64,000 nucleotides of DNA from Caballeronia ptereochthonis (GCF_001545075.1 NZ_FCOB02000013.1:124001-188000), one strand, 5' to 3'. Positions 28,767 to 38,212 are shown, numbered from the stretch's first letter. Notes: generated by a model not told the origin, from the sequence alone. Program-made: numbers and translations.

Positions 28767-30308
28767 TCAACAATGGGAAGAGGGTGGGGGCAGTCGTTTG
28801 AATCTGTTCCACAGTATCTTCATCGAATCATGGTCCTGGGCGACGCGCGATGCGAAATAACCGCGAGCGAAACCGGCTCCGGAGGCTGTTTCGGGCGTCG
28901 TCGTCGCCAACGACTTGAGCAACTCATCCGCGACAACAATGTCGTTACGCCAGCCGAGGTCATCCTGAAGTTCACTGAGTGCGCTGACATACGATTGAAC
29001 GGACCGACGCGGAAATAGTGACGCAAAAAACTCAGTCGCATATCGAACTTTCTTCGCTGCGATGCGCGCACGATGCCGAGCCTCGTCGTCGAGTTCGGCG
29101 AGACCGCGGCCACGCTTGAGGAGCTTCTTGTGACGGGCTGTCAAGGTCGCTTTGGCGAACTTCCCGACTCGCTTTTCACAGCGCTTGCGCTCGTCGTCGG
29201 CCTGTCCATTACGCCATCCCATTGTCTCGATCCAAAGCGTGAGCTTGAGCACGAGCCGGGTATAGCGCACCGAATCGACCGCAGCCGCGGCCGTTTTGCG
29301 ATTTTGCACCGCGCGCTCTTTGGCGGCCTGCCGGGTGGCGTTCGCGTCTTCACCGCCTTCGACCGAATCGAAGGCCTGATCGAGCGTTGGCCCCGCCAGA
29401 ACTTCCCAGTCGCGTGCACCGCCGAGTTCGCCCGCGATCCATCTGAGTTCCGAATCGAACTGCGCCGGGACCGTAATCACATTCGCGAACAAGTTCAGCG
29501 CCGAGCGCAATCGACGCAGCCCGACACGCATCTGATGCACGCTTGATGGATCATGTCCCGACACGACACCCCGTTCGTTGCCGTGGACTTGTGCAAGACA
29601 ATTCTTCGCAATATGCTGGAACGCCTCTTCGATCGTGTAACGCTTCTTGAGCTTGAGCGGATTTGCTCGCACGGGCGTCCGGTGCTCCTGCACGAGCAAC
29701 TCGTATCCTCGGTCGCCCTTGCTCATGTAGTCGATGCGAAGAGGAATATCGTCGAGGAGCGAAAGCGCCAACTCGTAAAGCTGCTCGGGCGCGCCGGTTT
29801 TCAATTCCATCTCGACACCGTGGATCGCTGTAGAACCGGCTTGAGCTTCGATGACCCCGTCATCCACTGCCAGCTCGACCTCTGCGTCCCGCGGCAATCG
29901 AAGCACCGCAGTGGAGCGTTTGACACGCGTAACAAATAACGGCTGAAGTTGGGACGCGAGTTCCTCATTCTTCAGAAGCTTCCGGCCCTTTTTGCGAGCC
30001 GGAATCAACCGTTGTAATCGTTCAAGGTCCGGCGAATCGCCGCTCACAGGGCTCTCGAATTCGTCTCGCTCGAAGAATCCCGCGGCGACAGTGCCGTCCA
30101 GCTTGAGGGTCTGCGAGCGTTCGGCGCCGTCAGCCCGCACTCGTAGGGAGGCTCCGTTCCTATGCAAGTGCAAGTCGGGCGTGTCGAAGTAGGTGCTCGT
30201 GAGCTCGTGGGTCGTGCTCGAGTCACGCAATAGTCGACTGATCGCGGGAGCATGCAGGATCTGGCTCGCCTTACCTGCGGATACGTGTAATTTGAGTTCG
30301 CTTTCCAT
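28767..30308 (-). CDS. CYTH and CHAD domain protein (triphosphatase/polyphosphate-associated)
   Basis: 513-aa protein with two polyphosphate-linked domains. The N-terminal CYTH domain begins with the ExExK motif (ESELK, residues 2-6), followed by YFDTPDLHLHRNGASLRVR and TLKLDG. The C-terminal CHAD domain is rich in His/Arg/Lys, with VHQMRVGLRRLRSALNLF and RHRARIAAKKVRYATEF. Such proteins cleave inorganic triphosphate or bind polyphosphate granules. The start MESELK has GGAGGA just upstream. The extreme C-terminus (RFKRLPPPSSHC) lacks the usual PFW-like ending, and it abuts unrecognisable DNA. It is unrelated to its neighbours. Confidence 0.88.
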   Translation of the reverse strand: MESELKLHVSAGKASQILHAPAISRLLRDSSTTHELTSTYFDTPDLHLHRNGASLRVRADGAERSQTLKLDGTVAAGFFERDEFESPVSGDSPDLERLQRLIPARKKGRKLLKNEELASQLQPLFVTRVKRSTAVLRLPRDAEVELAVDDGVIEAQAGSTAIHGVEMELKTGAPEQLYELALSLLDDIPLRIDYMSKGDRGYELLVQEHRTPVRANPLKLKKRYTIEEAFQHIAKNCLAQVHGNERGVVSGHDPSSVHQMRVGLRRLRSALNLFANVITVPAQFDSELRWIAGELGGARDWEVLAGPTLDQAFDSVEGGEDANATRQAAKERAVQNRKTAAAAVDSVRYTRLVLKLTLWIETMGWRNGQADDERKRCEKRVGKFAKATLTARHKKLLKRGRGLAELDDEARHRARIAAKKVRYATEFFASLFPRRSVQSYVSALSELQDDLGWRNDIVVADELLKSLATTTPETASGAGFARGYFASRVAQDHDSMKILWNRFKRLPPPSSHC

Positions 30309-31507
30309 CATTCCTCCGTCGAGCGCGGCCACAAAGGTACTCTCACGATATAAGCATTAAACGTTCTCGGATCGGATGCAGCCCGGCTGCCGAGCCTCTG
30401 ATGGCGGCGAAGGCGCAGACACGTCCCATTTCCCCGAAGTCTGGGTCCCGGCTAAAGGCTGGCTGACGCATATCCGGGTTCACAAGTTTGTGAAAACGAT
30501 CTTGTTGGCGCATCACAGGTGCGAGGTCGGCGGAGGCCAAAGCTGGAAGGGCGATTGGTGCTCGTGACGTCATTTATCCGGTAACCGCTGTAGTCGGGAC
30601 GCAACTACCTTTACCGCCGCAGGCCCGGTGCGGCTCGCCGATGCGAAGCAGAATGACCGTGCATGTGGATATTTACAGAAATGCACAAACTCAATCCATG
30701 CGTCCTCGTAGTGACCTTCACGTGAGAGTTCGAATGGCCTTCCAGCCGTAGCATGCGATGCGAGTTTCATGAACTGTTTCTCAAGTGGCCGGCACGTCTG
30801 ACTGACGTATGCGTCGGCTGCCTGCGATGAAGAACCTCTCGTCGCATCGACCATGCTCTCACGCGCAACAGGAGACAAAAAATGGGCCTCGCGAATCGAA
30901 GACGCAATCTCGTGAACGATCGCGGCATCATTGCGGTAACGCGAAAGCAGAGATGACGGCAATGGGCCCACTGTCGGCTACGGATGGCGGTCACATGCGG
31001 ACCGCTTGTGGCACCCGACGGGGACTTCCCGTTGCGCTCGCCGCCACTCTGCGACCGAATCGTGAACGAACAAGCAGGAATCGTGATTTTGCGAAGTTGC
31101 GTTGTCGTGTCCATGATTTGACGCGCGATTGCGCAACTCGCGGGTTCACGTAGTCATGGTACCGAGGGGCAAGCTCGGTTCTCGCGGGAATCGTCGGCGT
31201 TCATCCGCGATGCGGGCGCGCGTCAAATGATTGTCGCTGCACTCATGCCGCCTGTTTTGCCAAGCGTACTGTATGCGCGGCGCACTTCCGTCCGCGCGTT
31301 TTGCTGATGATGCGGATCGGGATCGAAACGGGACCGGACGCTTCCCCCATGCGCCACAAAGTGGCTTTTCCGGGAACGTGACTGCTGGTTCTACGCCCGA
31401 GGGCCGTCGTTTGCTGTTCTTGCCTTGTCGCACAACCACTGCGTCTAGCGCGGTCGTCCAAAGAAATACCTCGTTGGTGGGAAGCTTGGAGGCGTCGATG
31501 AATACGG
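30309..31507. other. 1.2-kb region without a supportable gene
   Basis: The longest open frame (30570-30971, minus strand, 133 aa) resembles no family I know and has no convincing start signal. Other frames are short and low-complexity. Composition is less GC-rich than the flanks. It may be relic DNA between the CYTH-CHAD and Old Yellow Enzyme genes. Confidence 0.45.
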
Positions 31508-32581
31508 TCAGGCAAGCGCCGGGTAGTCGGTATACCCATCCGACCCCGATTGATAGAACGTCTCAGGCCGCGGCTCATTGACCGATGCGCCCAATTGAAG
31601 TCGCCGCGGCAGGTCCGGGTTGGCGATGAACATTTGCCCAAAAGCCACGGCGTCCGCCTCACCGGCAGCGAGCAACCGTTCGGCCGTGTTCTTCGTCATC
31701 TGTTCGTTGGCGATATAGACGCCGCCGAACGCTGCTTTCAGTGCGGGACCGAGTCGGTCGTTGCCTAGCGCTTCGCGCGCGCAGATGAAGGCAATGCTGC
31801 GTTTGCCGAGTTCACGTGCGACATAGCCAAAGGTGTCCGCAGGATCCGAATCGCCCATCGATTTCACGTCACCGCGCGGCGACAGGTGTACGCCAACCCG
31901 GTTGGCGCCCCATACGGCGACGCAGGCGTCTGTGACTTCGAGCAGCAGTCGGGCGCGATTCTCGATCGGACCACCATAGGCGTCAGTGCGCTTATTGGTG
32001 GAGTCCTGCAAGAACTGGTCAAGCAAATAACCGTTGGCACCATGAACTTCCACGCCGTCGAATCCTGCCTTCCTTGCGTTTTCAGCGCCCTGCCGGAAGG
32101 CCGCAACCACACCCCCGATCTCCTCGGTTTCTAGAGCGCGCGGGGTGACGTATGCGCGCTCGGTCCGGACCAGGCTCACATGTCCGGCGGCGGCGATAGC
32201 GCTCGGCGCCACTGGTAAATCGCCGTCCAGAAAGATTGGGTCCGAGATTCGGCCAACATGTCACAGTTGCAGGAAGATGCAGCCCCCGACAGCGTGTATT
32301 GCGTCGGTGACCTGTTTCCAGCCTAGCACCTGCTCATCGCTCCAGATCCCGGGCGTGTTGGCGTAGTCGACACCTTGTGGCGTCACCGCAGTGGCTTCTG
32401 AAATGATCAGGCCGGCAGAGGCGCGCTGAACATAATACTCAGCCATCAGCGCGTTTGGGACGCGTTGACCACCGATGGCGCGTGAGCGTGTCAGCGGCGC
32501 CATGACGATGCGGTTGGGCAGGTCGAGGTCGCCGATGCGGATGCGATCGAAAAGGGTATTCACAAAGTATTTGCCTTTCAT
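31508..32581 (-). pseudogene. Old Yellow Enzyme (alkene reductase, NemA-like) with in-frame TGA
   Basis: Full-length 357-codon FMN alkene/nitroester reductase sequence, in one frame, interrupted only by TGA at 32261-32263. Upstream: FDRIRIGDLDLPNRIVMAPLTRSRA to GGCIFLQL. Downstream: HVGRISDPIFLDGDLPVAPSAI, then VEVHGANGYLLDQF (substrate-binding His and Asn), RTDAYGG and FGQMFIANPDLPRRL. The stop replaces the Trp of the family motif QLWHVGR, so TGG to TGA is one base change. As read, the product ends at 106 aa and lacks most of the barrel. Either a recent nonsense mutation or a sequencing error. Confidence 0.85.
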
Positions 32582-32962
32582 GCGAGAGCGAGTGTTATGT
32601 GATGGGGTTTAGATATAGCCCTGGGGTCAGACGTTTTTCTGTTGCCACGGCGGGTTGATGTTCTCCGATTCATGGTCGCGGTGCATGGGCGAGGATCGGG
32701 CACGAAGTCGGTGACTGCTGCGGCGCGTTCCCTCTCTGCGCCATGGACAAGACCCGTGCGGTGTTGAACCGCAGACTCAAACCTCCAGGTGCGGTCGATG
32801 AGCCCGGCATACATGCACATCCATCACAGGGCAAAGTGCTGGGCAGGCAAGTCATCCACGACTCCTCCGTCTGTCCCATATCGGCTGCCTTGAGAGACAC
32901 GCGAGGCGCTTGCACGCCGGACTCGTCAAACGGTCCTTCGATGAGATCAGCGAAACGGCACC
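32582..32962. other. Spacer upstream of the Old Yellow Enzyme gene, no clear gene
   Basis: Between the Old Yellow Enzyme start and the promoter copy at 32963-33008. Minus-strand frames through it have no recognisable domain, though GGAGG before ATG near 32858 would allow a short leader peptide. If the promoter copy is active, this would be a 380-base untranslated leader or the relic of a lost first gene. Confidence 0.4.
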
Positions 32963-33008
32963 ATCGTAGACCTGACAAGCAATACATCCAATCAATTGTC
33001 GTGCATAC
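32963..33008 (-). promoter_or_regulatory. Promoter copy D of the four-copy 46-bp family
   Basis: On the minus strand: box GTATGCACGACAAT, three bases, -35 TTGGAT, exactly 17 bp, -10 TACGAT. The box differs from copies A and C at two positions. Reads toward the Old Yellow Enzyme gene. About 30 bp beyond the -10 also resemble the start of the tauE leader, suggesting descent from a duplicated promoter. Confidence 0.6.
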
Positions 33009-33192
33009 ACTTCGACATGCGTACGAGGGTGATGTATGCGTCACGAGAAGTGTGCCGCGTCGCGTACAACCGATGCGTACAAGGACGGCGAGCACACAGG
33101 TGAGCGTAGCAGCGGCGTCTTATGCCTCCGTAGACTTCGATCGGCGGGAAATCCACCGGTTGCTGGCGGATGCTCGCATTGGAAATAACTCT

Positions 33193-33238
33193 GTATCCAT
33201 GACAATAGTTTGATTGTCGTGATTGACCAGACTACGAT
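33193..33238 (+). promoter_or_regulatory. Promoter copy A of the four-copy 46-bp family (tauE promoter)
   Basis: Box GTATCCATGACAAT, three bases, -35 TTGATT, exactly 17 bp, -10 TACGAT. It ends 34 bp before the TauE start. GACAAT and ATTGTC form a short dyad across the -35 element. The box is identical to that of copy C. Confidence 0.7.
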
Positions 33239-33272
33239 GGCATCGCTCTTGGTCGATGAAGGGAATCGCAAC

Positions 33273-34030
33273 ATGGAACTGAACGCCACCACCATCCTCG
33301 TCACATTTGCGGGTGTCTTCCTCATCTGCTTCATGAAAGGTGCCTTCGGTGGTGGCTTTGCCATCGTTGGTATTCCGCTGCTGTCGCTTGTGATGGATCC
33401 GGTGACTGCGGGCGGCCTGCTTGCTCCGTTGTTTGTCGCTATGGATCTCTTCAGCCTTCGTTACTGGAAGCCGTCGACGTGGTCCAAGCCCGACCTCCTT
33501 GTGTTGGTGCCAGGGCTAGTAGTCGGCATTGGCGTCGGCTACCTGCTATTTAGGGTGCTGGATCATCGCGCGATCGCCATCGTGATGGCAGCAGTCACAC
33601 TGATTTTCGTCGGCTTGTGGTTCTCACGCGGTGGAGAGGTCGCGGTTCGGCCACGCTCGTCGGCCCGGGCTGTCACCGCTGGTATGACGTCCGGCGTTAC
33701 TACCATGGTTGCGCACTCTGGCGGACCGCCGCTGCGATGTATCTGCTGCCGCTCGGCCTCAGCAAGCAGGTCTACGCCGGTACGACCAGCCTGTTCTTCA
33801 CGGTAGGCAACATCATCAAGGCGGCACCTTGGTTGGCCTTGGCCAGGCCGGCGACCACCGTCTGGACGTTGATGGCGATCTGCCTGCTTGCCGTTCCGTC
33901 TGGCGTCTGGTTGGGCTGGCGCCTGCACGCCAGGTTGGGCCAGCGCCAGATGTACAGGGCCTGCTACGGCCTGCTCCTGGTCACGGCCATGAAGTTGCTG
34001 TGGGATGGAGCGTCCGGGTATCTGCGATGA
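33273..34030 (+). pseudogene. TauE/SafE-family transporter with a frameshift
   Basis: About 250 codons of a membrane permease of the sulfite exporter TauE/SafE family (MELNATTILVTFAGVFLICF, KGAFGGGFAIVGIPLLSL). The frame runs to VAHSGGPP near 33730, where one base appears to be missing. The rest (AAMYLLPLGLSKQVYAGTTSLFFTVGNIIKAAPW to the stop) continues in the next frame. As read, the protein loses its last three or four helices. The start at 33273 has a GAAGGGAA site and lies downstream of promoter copy A. Confidence 0.8.
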
Positions 34031-34224
34031 ATATCAGCAGCACGCATCGGTGAACGCATCGCGCGGGCATTCGGAAATGCGATATGTCGCCAATGCCGCA
34101 GTGCGTTTTGCGCGATGAGCCCAGGGAAGGCATGTTGCAGGGCGGCTTACCGGGGAAGCCGTCGGGAAGGCGGCAAAGTCGTCGTCCGATCCTGCCGGAC
34201 AGACTGCGCCCTCGCAAACCTGCG

Positions 34225-35556
34225 TCAGTAGGTATGTTCCGCAATAACGCGAGCCACTGCTTTCAGCGATTGTCGGAGCGTGGGCAGATCGACCGACCCA
34301 ATCGCCAGTCGAATGGCGTGAGGTACCTGAGTCGATGTAGCGAAGGGCAGGGCGGTCGAAACCGAGATGCGTTCGCGCATCAGCGCCATCGCGACAGCGT
34401 CGGCGCGAACTTCCTGCGCGAGAGGAATCCAGATGAAGTACGCGGCGGGATGGGTGATCGTCCTGAGCTTGCCGAGAGCTTCGGCAGCAAGACTTTGCCG
34501 CATCGTGGCGTCCCGCCGCTTCTCGTTTTCGAGCCGCACCACCGTGCCGTCGTTTATCCAGTTGCAGGCGATCGCCGTCATGGTCGCCGGTGTGTTCCAA
34601 GTCGTTGCCCGGATCGCCCGTTCAAACTTGGGAATCCATTCGCGTGGTGCGCAGACGAAACCTACGCGCAGACCCGTTGCGACACTCTTCGATAAGCTTG
34701 AGACATAGACCGTCGTTTCCGGAGCAATCGATGCTAACGGTGGCGGAGCATCTTCAGCGAGGTACGCGTAGGCCGCGTCCTCGATGAGGACCAGTCCATG
34801 TTGTCGAGCGATGCTGACAAGCTCGCGGCGCCGGCTGGCGCTCATTACCCAGCCGAGCGGGTTGTGCAGCGTAGGCATCGCGTATACGGCGCGTACGCGT
34901 CGTCGCTTGCACAGGGCCGTCAATGCGTCCAGATCGGGGCCACGCCCGGCGACCGGAATCGGCGCGAGTTCCAATCGATTGGCCTCGGCGGCCAGCTTGA
35001 ATCCCGGGTAGGTTAGTGCGTCCACGGCAACCACGTCGCCGGGTTCGAGCAGCGCCATGGCGGACGTCGTCAGTCCGTGCTGTGCCCCACTCACGAGCAA
35101 CGTCGTTGCGGCCGTCGCTGCCAGACCCCGGCTGGCTAGATGGCGTGCCGCCGTCTCGCGCTCGTGCTCTCGCCCGCCGTGCGGCTGGTATCGAAGCAGC
35201 GACTCCAGATCGCCGGCCGCCGAGAGCTGGCGCAGCGCTGAGCGGAAAAGGTCGGTCTGACCCGGCGCAGACGGAGAGTTAAAGCTCAGGTCAATCGTAA
35301 GTGAACTCCACGCATGCAAGTCAACCCCCTCACCACGGGGGAGAGGCTCCTTGACGAAGGTGCCACGCCCGATTTCGCCGCTAACCAGACCCATCGTGCG
35401 TAGCTCCGCATACACACGAGTTGCTGTCACGAGGGCGAGGCCCTCGCGAGCAGCCAGTTCGCGATGCGTAGGCAGACGCGTCCCGGGACGTAGGCGGCCG
35501 TCGCGAATGTCAGTTGCAAGGCGGTCAACGATTTGCTTGTAGCGGGCCTCAGGCAC
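34225..35556 (-). CDS. MocR-type regulator (GntR HTH fused to aminotransferase domain)
   Basis: 443-aa PLP-dependent transcription factor. Residues 1-70 form a GntR winged helix (IRDGRLRPGTRLPTHRELAAREGLALVTATRVYAEL). The rest is an aspartate-aminotransferase fold with N232 (TLHNPLG), D260 (LIEDAAYAY) and PLP Lys K290 (SSLSKSVATG), so cofactor binding looks intact. It starts with GTG only 9 bp from the box of promoter copy B, which faces the other way, an arrangement typical of MocR proteins that control a divergent gene and themselves. It is convergent with the broken tauE gene. Confidence 0.9.
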   Translation of the reverse strand: MPEARYKQIVDRLATDIRDGRLRPGTRLPTHRELAAREGLALVTATRVYAELRTMGLVSGEIGRGTFVKEPLPRGEGVDLHAWSSLTIDLSFNSPSAPGQTDLFRSALRQLSAAGDLESLLRYQPHGGREHERETAARHLASRGLAATAATTLLVSGAQHGLTTSAMALLEPGDVVAVDALTYPGFKLAAEANRLELAPIPVAGRGPDLDALTALCKRRRVRAVYAMPTLHNPLGWVMSASRRRELVSIARQHGLVLIEDAAYAYLAEDAPPPLASIAPETTVYVSSLSKSVATGLRVGFVCAPREWIPKFERAIRATTWNTPATMTAIACNWINDGTVVRLENEKRRDATMRQSLAAEALGKLRTITHPAAYFIWIPLAQEVRADAVAMALMRERISVSTALPFATSTQVPHAIRLAIGSVDLPTLRQSLKAVARVIAEHTY

Positions 35557-35564
35557 GGCTCAGT

Positions 35565-35610
35565 GTATCCACGACAATTATTTGATTGTATCGATTATCG
35601 ACCCTACCAT
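35565..35610 (+). promoter_or_regulatory. Promoter copy B of the four-copy 46-bp family, divergent from mocR
   Basis: Box GTATCCACGACAAT, three bases, -35 TTGATT, exactly 17 bp, -10 TACCAT, reading rightward. The gene it once drove seems lost: a 60-codon frame follows (from the GTG near 35641), matching no family. ACAAT and ATTGT form a dyad around the -35. It begins 9 bp from the MocR start codon, so MocR binding could serve both directions. Confidence 0.65.
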
Positions 35611-35785
35611 ACTGTCATACAAGCTCTCCGTGAGGACGCCGTGCGCATCGCCAAGTTGCGGTCGATGAACGGCGTGGTGCTGCAGGCGCAAGCATCGAGC
35701 ATCCCGAGCTTGCACGGACTCGACACGTCTCATTCGGCCGACGCCGCGCACATCGGCCGGGCGATGTCGATATGCACTGACACCG

Positions 35786-37072
35786 TTAGCGCAAGGTCTT
35801 GAACGCGGCTCTGATCTCTTCCGAGAACAACTGAGGCTGTTCCCATGCCGCGAAGTGACCTCCCTTATTTACTTCGTTGAAGTAGATGAGATCGTGATAG
35901 CTTCGTTCGGCCCAACTGCGCGGCGCCTGATAGATCTCGCCGGGGAAGACGGTGACGGCCGCGGGAATCGAAATGTCGACGGCGTTGAAGTTGTTCGCGT
36001 TGTTCGTCCAGTAGAGCTGAGCCGCCGACGTCGACGTGTTCGTCAGCCAGTACAGGGTGATGTCGTCGAGCATCTCGTCCTTCGTTAGCGCACGCTCGGG
36101 ATTGCCGCCGCTGTACGTCCAGTCTGAGAACTTATCGTACATCCATGCAGCTTGACCGACCGGCGAATCCGCGAGCGCATAGCCTATGGTTTGCGGACGC
36201 GTCACCATCATCGCAGCGTAACCGCCGCCGCGCGTGTAGAGGTTGTCGAGCGACTTATAGGCGGCGGTTTCCTTGGCGTCGAGTCCGGGTGGCGGCGGGT
36301 CGCCTGCCTTCAGGGACTTCGCGACTTCCGGCGGCACGGTCGCCGGCATGTTGACGTGAATGCCGATCAAGCCGGGCGGTTTCTGCGCGGCCATCTTGTC
36401 GGCGATGACCGAGCCCCAGTCACCGCCCTGCGCGACATAGCGCTGATAGCCCAGCCGATGCATCAGTTCATCCCATGCGCGCGCGATGTGATCCGGAGTC
36501 CAGTCGGCGGTTTTCGGTTTGCCGGAGAAGCCGTAGCCGGGCATCGAAGGCAGGACCAGATCGAACGAATCTTCGGCGCGCCCGCCATATGCGACGGGAT
36601 TCGTCAGCGGCCCGATGACCTTCAGTTCTTCGAAGACCGATCCGGGCCAGCCATGCGTCATGATGAGCGGCAGCGCATTCTGGTTCTTCGAACGAACCCA
36701 GATGAAATGAATATCGACGCCATCGATCGTGGTCACATACTGCGGCAACGCATTGAGCTGCGCCTCCGCGCGTCGCCAGTCATAGCCGTTGCCCCAATAC
36801 TTCACGAGCGCCTGCAACCTCGCTAGCTGCACGCCCTGCGAACGATCCGTGACCGATTCTGGATCCGGCCAGCGCGTCGCGGCGATGCGCTGGCGCAGAT
36901 CGGCGAGTTGGGTGTCCGAGAAGTGCGCCTTGAACGGGCGTATCGACACGTCATCGCCGGATATGGCGGACGGTAGGGAAGCGTCGGCGGCGCGCGCGGA
37001 CCCGGTCGCATAGGCGAACGGAGTCGCGACGAGTGCAGCACTGACGACGATGGACTTCAAGCCTTTCATCAT
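35786..37072 (-). CDS. Exported epoxide hydrolase (EHN-type alpha/beta hydrolase), Sec substrate
   Basis: 428-aa paralog of the Tat-type epoxide hydrolase, with a Sec signal peptide (MMKGLKSIVVSAALVATPFA, cleavage near ARAAD). EHN domain FKAHFSDTQLADLRQRIAATRWPD, oxyanion HGWPG (140-144), nucleophile D218 in QGGDWG and catalytic His 406 in GGHFAAWEQP. AGGA eight bases before the first ATG supports the start; a longer frame to 37162 reads through promoter sequence. Divergent from glxA-like gene across a 195-bp region with an element repeated at 50.9 kb. Confidence 0.9.
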   Translation of the reverse strand: MMKGLKSIVVSAALVATPFAYATGSARAADASLPSAISGDDVSIRPFKAHFSDTQLADLRQRIAATRWPDPESVTDRSQGVQLARLQALVKYWGNGYDWRRAEAQLNALPQYVTTIDGVDIHFIWVRSKNQNALPLIMTHGWPGSVFEELKVIGPLTNPVAYGGRAEDSFDLVLPSMPGYGFSGKPKTADWTPDHIARAWDELMHRLGYQRYVAQGGDWGSVIADKMAAQKPPGLIGIHVNMPATVPPEVAKSLKAGDPPPPGLDAKETAAYKSLDNLYTRGGGYAAMMVTRPQTIGYALADSPVGQAAWMYDKFSDWTYSGGNPERALTKDEMLDDITLYWLTNTSTSAAQLYWTNNANNFNAVDISIPAAVTVFPGEIYQAPRSWAERSYHDLIYFNEVNKGGHFAAWEQPQLFSEEIRAAFKTLR

Positions 37073-37186
37073 GACGTTTTCCTGACTTTGGACCAACCGA
37101 ACGAGAACTAGAATGGGAGCTGGAGGAGTCGATATGCTGCTTTGCGGCCGATGCGGCGTCAAAGATCAATCGCGTTCCATGCATCC

Positions 37187-37252
37187 ATAGCGTAGTTATA
37201 TGGCGTGCAGCCGATGTCGCAAAGGACGTAGAACCTACGCTTTCAGGACGTC
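37187..37252. promoter_or_regulatory. Divergent control region with repeated element E1
   Basis: The core at 37211-37252 is 39 of 42 bases identical to 50918-50959, and the block extends left to a shared GTTATA. On the minus strand both copies give TTGCGA, 16 bp, TATAAC, a plausible promoter for the hydrolase. Above the -35 lies a dyad CGTAG-AAC-CTACG, a probable operator for the GlxA-type regulator encoded 15 bp to the right. Confidence 0.6.
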
Positions 37253-37267
37253 AACCGAGGAGTCACC

Positions 37268-38212
37268 GTGCCGACAATCGCGTTCGTCGTGTTCGATGGA
37301 TTTCACGTGATGGCGCTGGCCGCGCAGCCCGTGTTTTCGTTCGCCAACCGGAAGTACGGTCAGCCGTTCTACGACACGCTCACGCTGTCGGAAAACGGCG
37401 CGCCGGTTCAACCGGTCGACGGCCCGGCCGTGATGACCGAGCCTTTTGGCAACCAAACGTTCGACACAGTGATCTTCGCCGGCGGCGATCCGACCGACGT
37501 GCCGTCGTCGCGGGGATTGCTTGAGTTCGTGCGCCATAGCGCGTCAACGGCCCGGCGTGTCGCGTCCATCTGCACGGGTGCGTTCGTGCTGGGCGAGGCG
37601 GGCTTGCTGGATGGCCGTCGGGTCACCACGCACTGGATCTATGCGCGCGCGTTGAGCAAGCGCTATCCCGAGGCGCGCGTCGAAGCGGACCGGATCTATG
37701 TCATCGATGGTCCGGTGTGGACATCGGCTGGAATGACGGCGGGAATCGACCTCGCGCTCGCGATGGTAGAAGCCGATCTCGGCACCGATCTCGCGCGAGC
37801 GGTGGCGCAAACGCTTGTCGTGTCTCACCGGCGCGCGGGTGGCCAGTCCCAGCATTCCGCGCTGCTCGAAATCGACGCCAAGTCGGATCGGATACAGTCC
37901 GCGCTGACATATGCGAAGAAGCATCTCGCGCAGTCGCTGTCGGTTGAACAGTTGGCCGAAGTCGCGCGTCTCAGTCCCCGCCAATTCAGCCGCGCGTTTC
38001 GTGCAGAAACGGGGCAGTCGCCCGCGAAAGCCGTCGAGCGATTGCGGCTGGAGGCGGCGCGGCTGATGCTGGAGCGAAGCCGCCATAGCGTCGAGCAGAT
38101 CGCGCAGCAGACGGGCTTTGCCGATTCCCGGCGCATGCGCGAAGCGTTCACGCGTGCGTTCGGACAGCCGCCTCAGGCGATTCGCAGAAACGGTCGCGCG
38201 GCGGTTGCGTGA
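37268..38212 (+). CDS. GlxA-family transcriptional regulator (DJ-1/PfpI domain plus AraC HTH)
   Basis: 314-aa regulator. Residues 1-190 form a DJ-1/PfpI-like domain with the nucleophile-elbow Cys C102 (ASICTGAFVLGEAGLLDGRRVTTHW). The C-terminal 100 residues carry two AraC-type HTHs (LSVEQLAEVARLSPRQFSRAFRAETGQSP and VEQIAQQTGFADSRRMREAFTRAFG). The GTG start has a GAGGAG site. Divergent from the Sec-type epoxide hydrolase gene, its most likely target. Confidence 0.9.
   Translation: MPTIAFVVFDGFHVMALAAQPVFSFANRKYGQPFYDTLTLSENGAPVQPVDGPAVMTEPFGNQTFDTVIFAGGDPTDVPSSRGLLEFVRHSASTARRVASICTGAFVLGEAGLLDGRRVTTHWIYARALSKRYPEARVEADRIYVIDGPVWTSAGMTAGIDLALAMVEADLGTDLARAVAQTLVVSHRRAGGQSQHSALLEIDAKSDRIQSALTYAKKHLAQSLSVEQLAEVARLSPRQFSRAFRAETGQSPAKAVERLRLEAARLMLERSRHSVEQIAQQTGFADSRRMREAFTRAFGQPPQAIRRNGRAAVA

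Noticed and set aside
28660-28785. Minus-strand reading with SYLTPM that vaguely resembles the end of an IS3-type transposase
   Set aside because: Only about 40 residues, no catalytic DDE motif, no inverted repeat or target duplication found; too weak to call an insertion sequence remnant.
30570-30971. 133-aa minus-strand open frame
   Set aside because: No family resemblance, no ribosome-binding site and no conserved context; left as unassigned.
32261-32263. Selenocysteine at the in-frame TGA of the Old Yellow Enzyme gene
   Set aside because: The conserved residue at this position is Trp, not Cys, and no SECIS-like hairpin is evident directly downstream; a nonsense change is simpler.
32670-33095. 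141-aa minus-strand open frame crossing promoter copy D
   Set aside because: Reads through a promoter element, Cys/Ser-rich with no domain; most likely chance or a relic.
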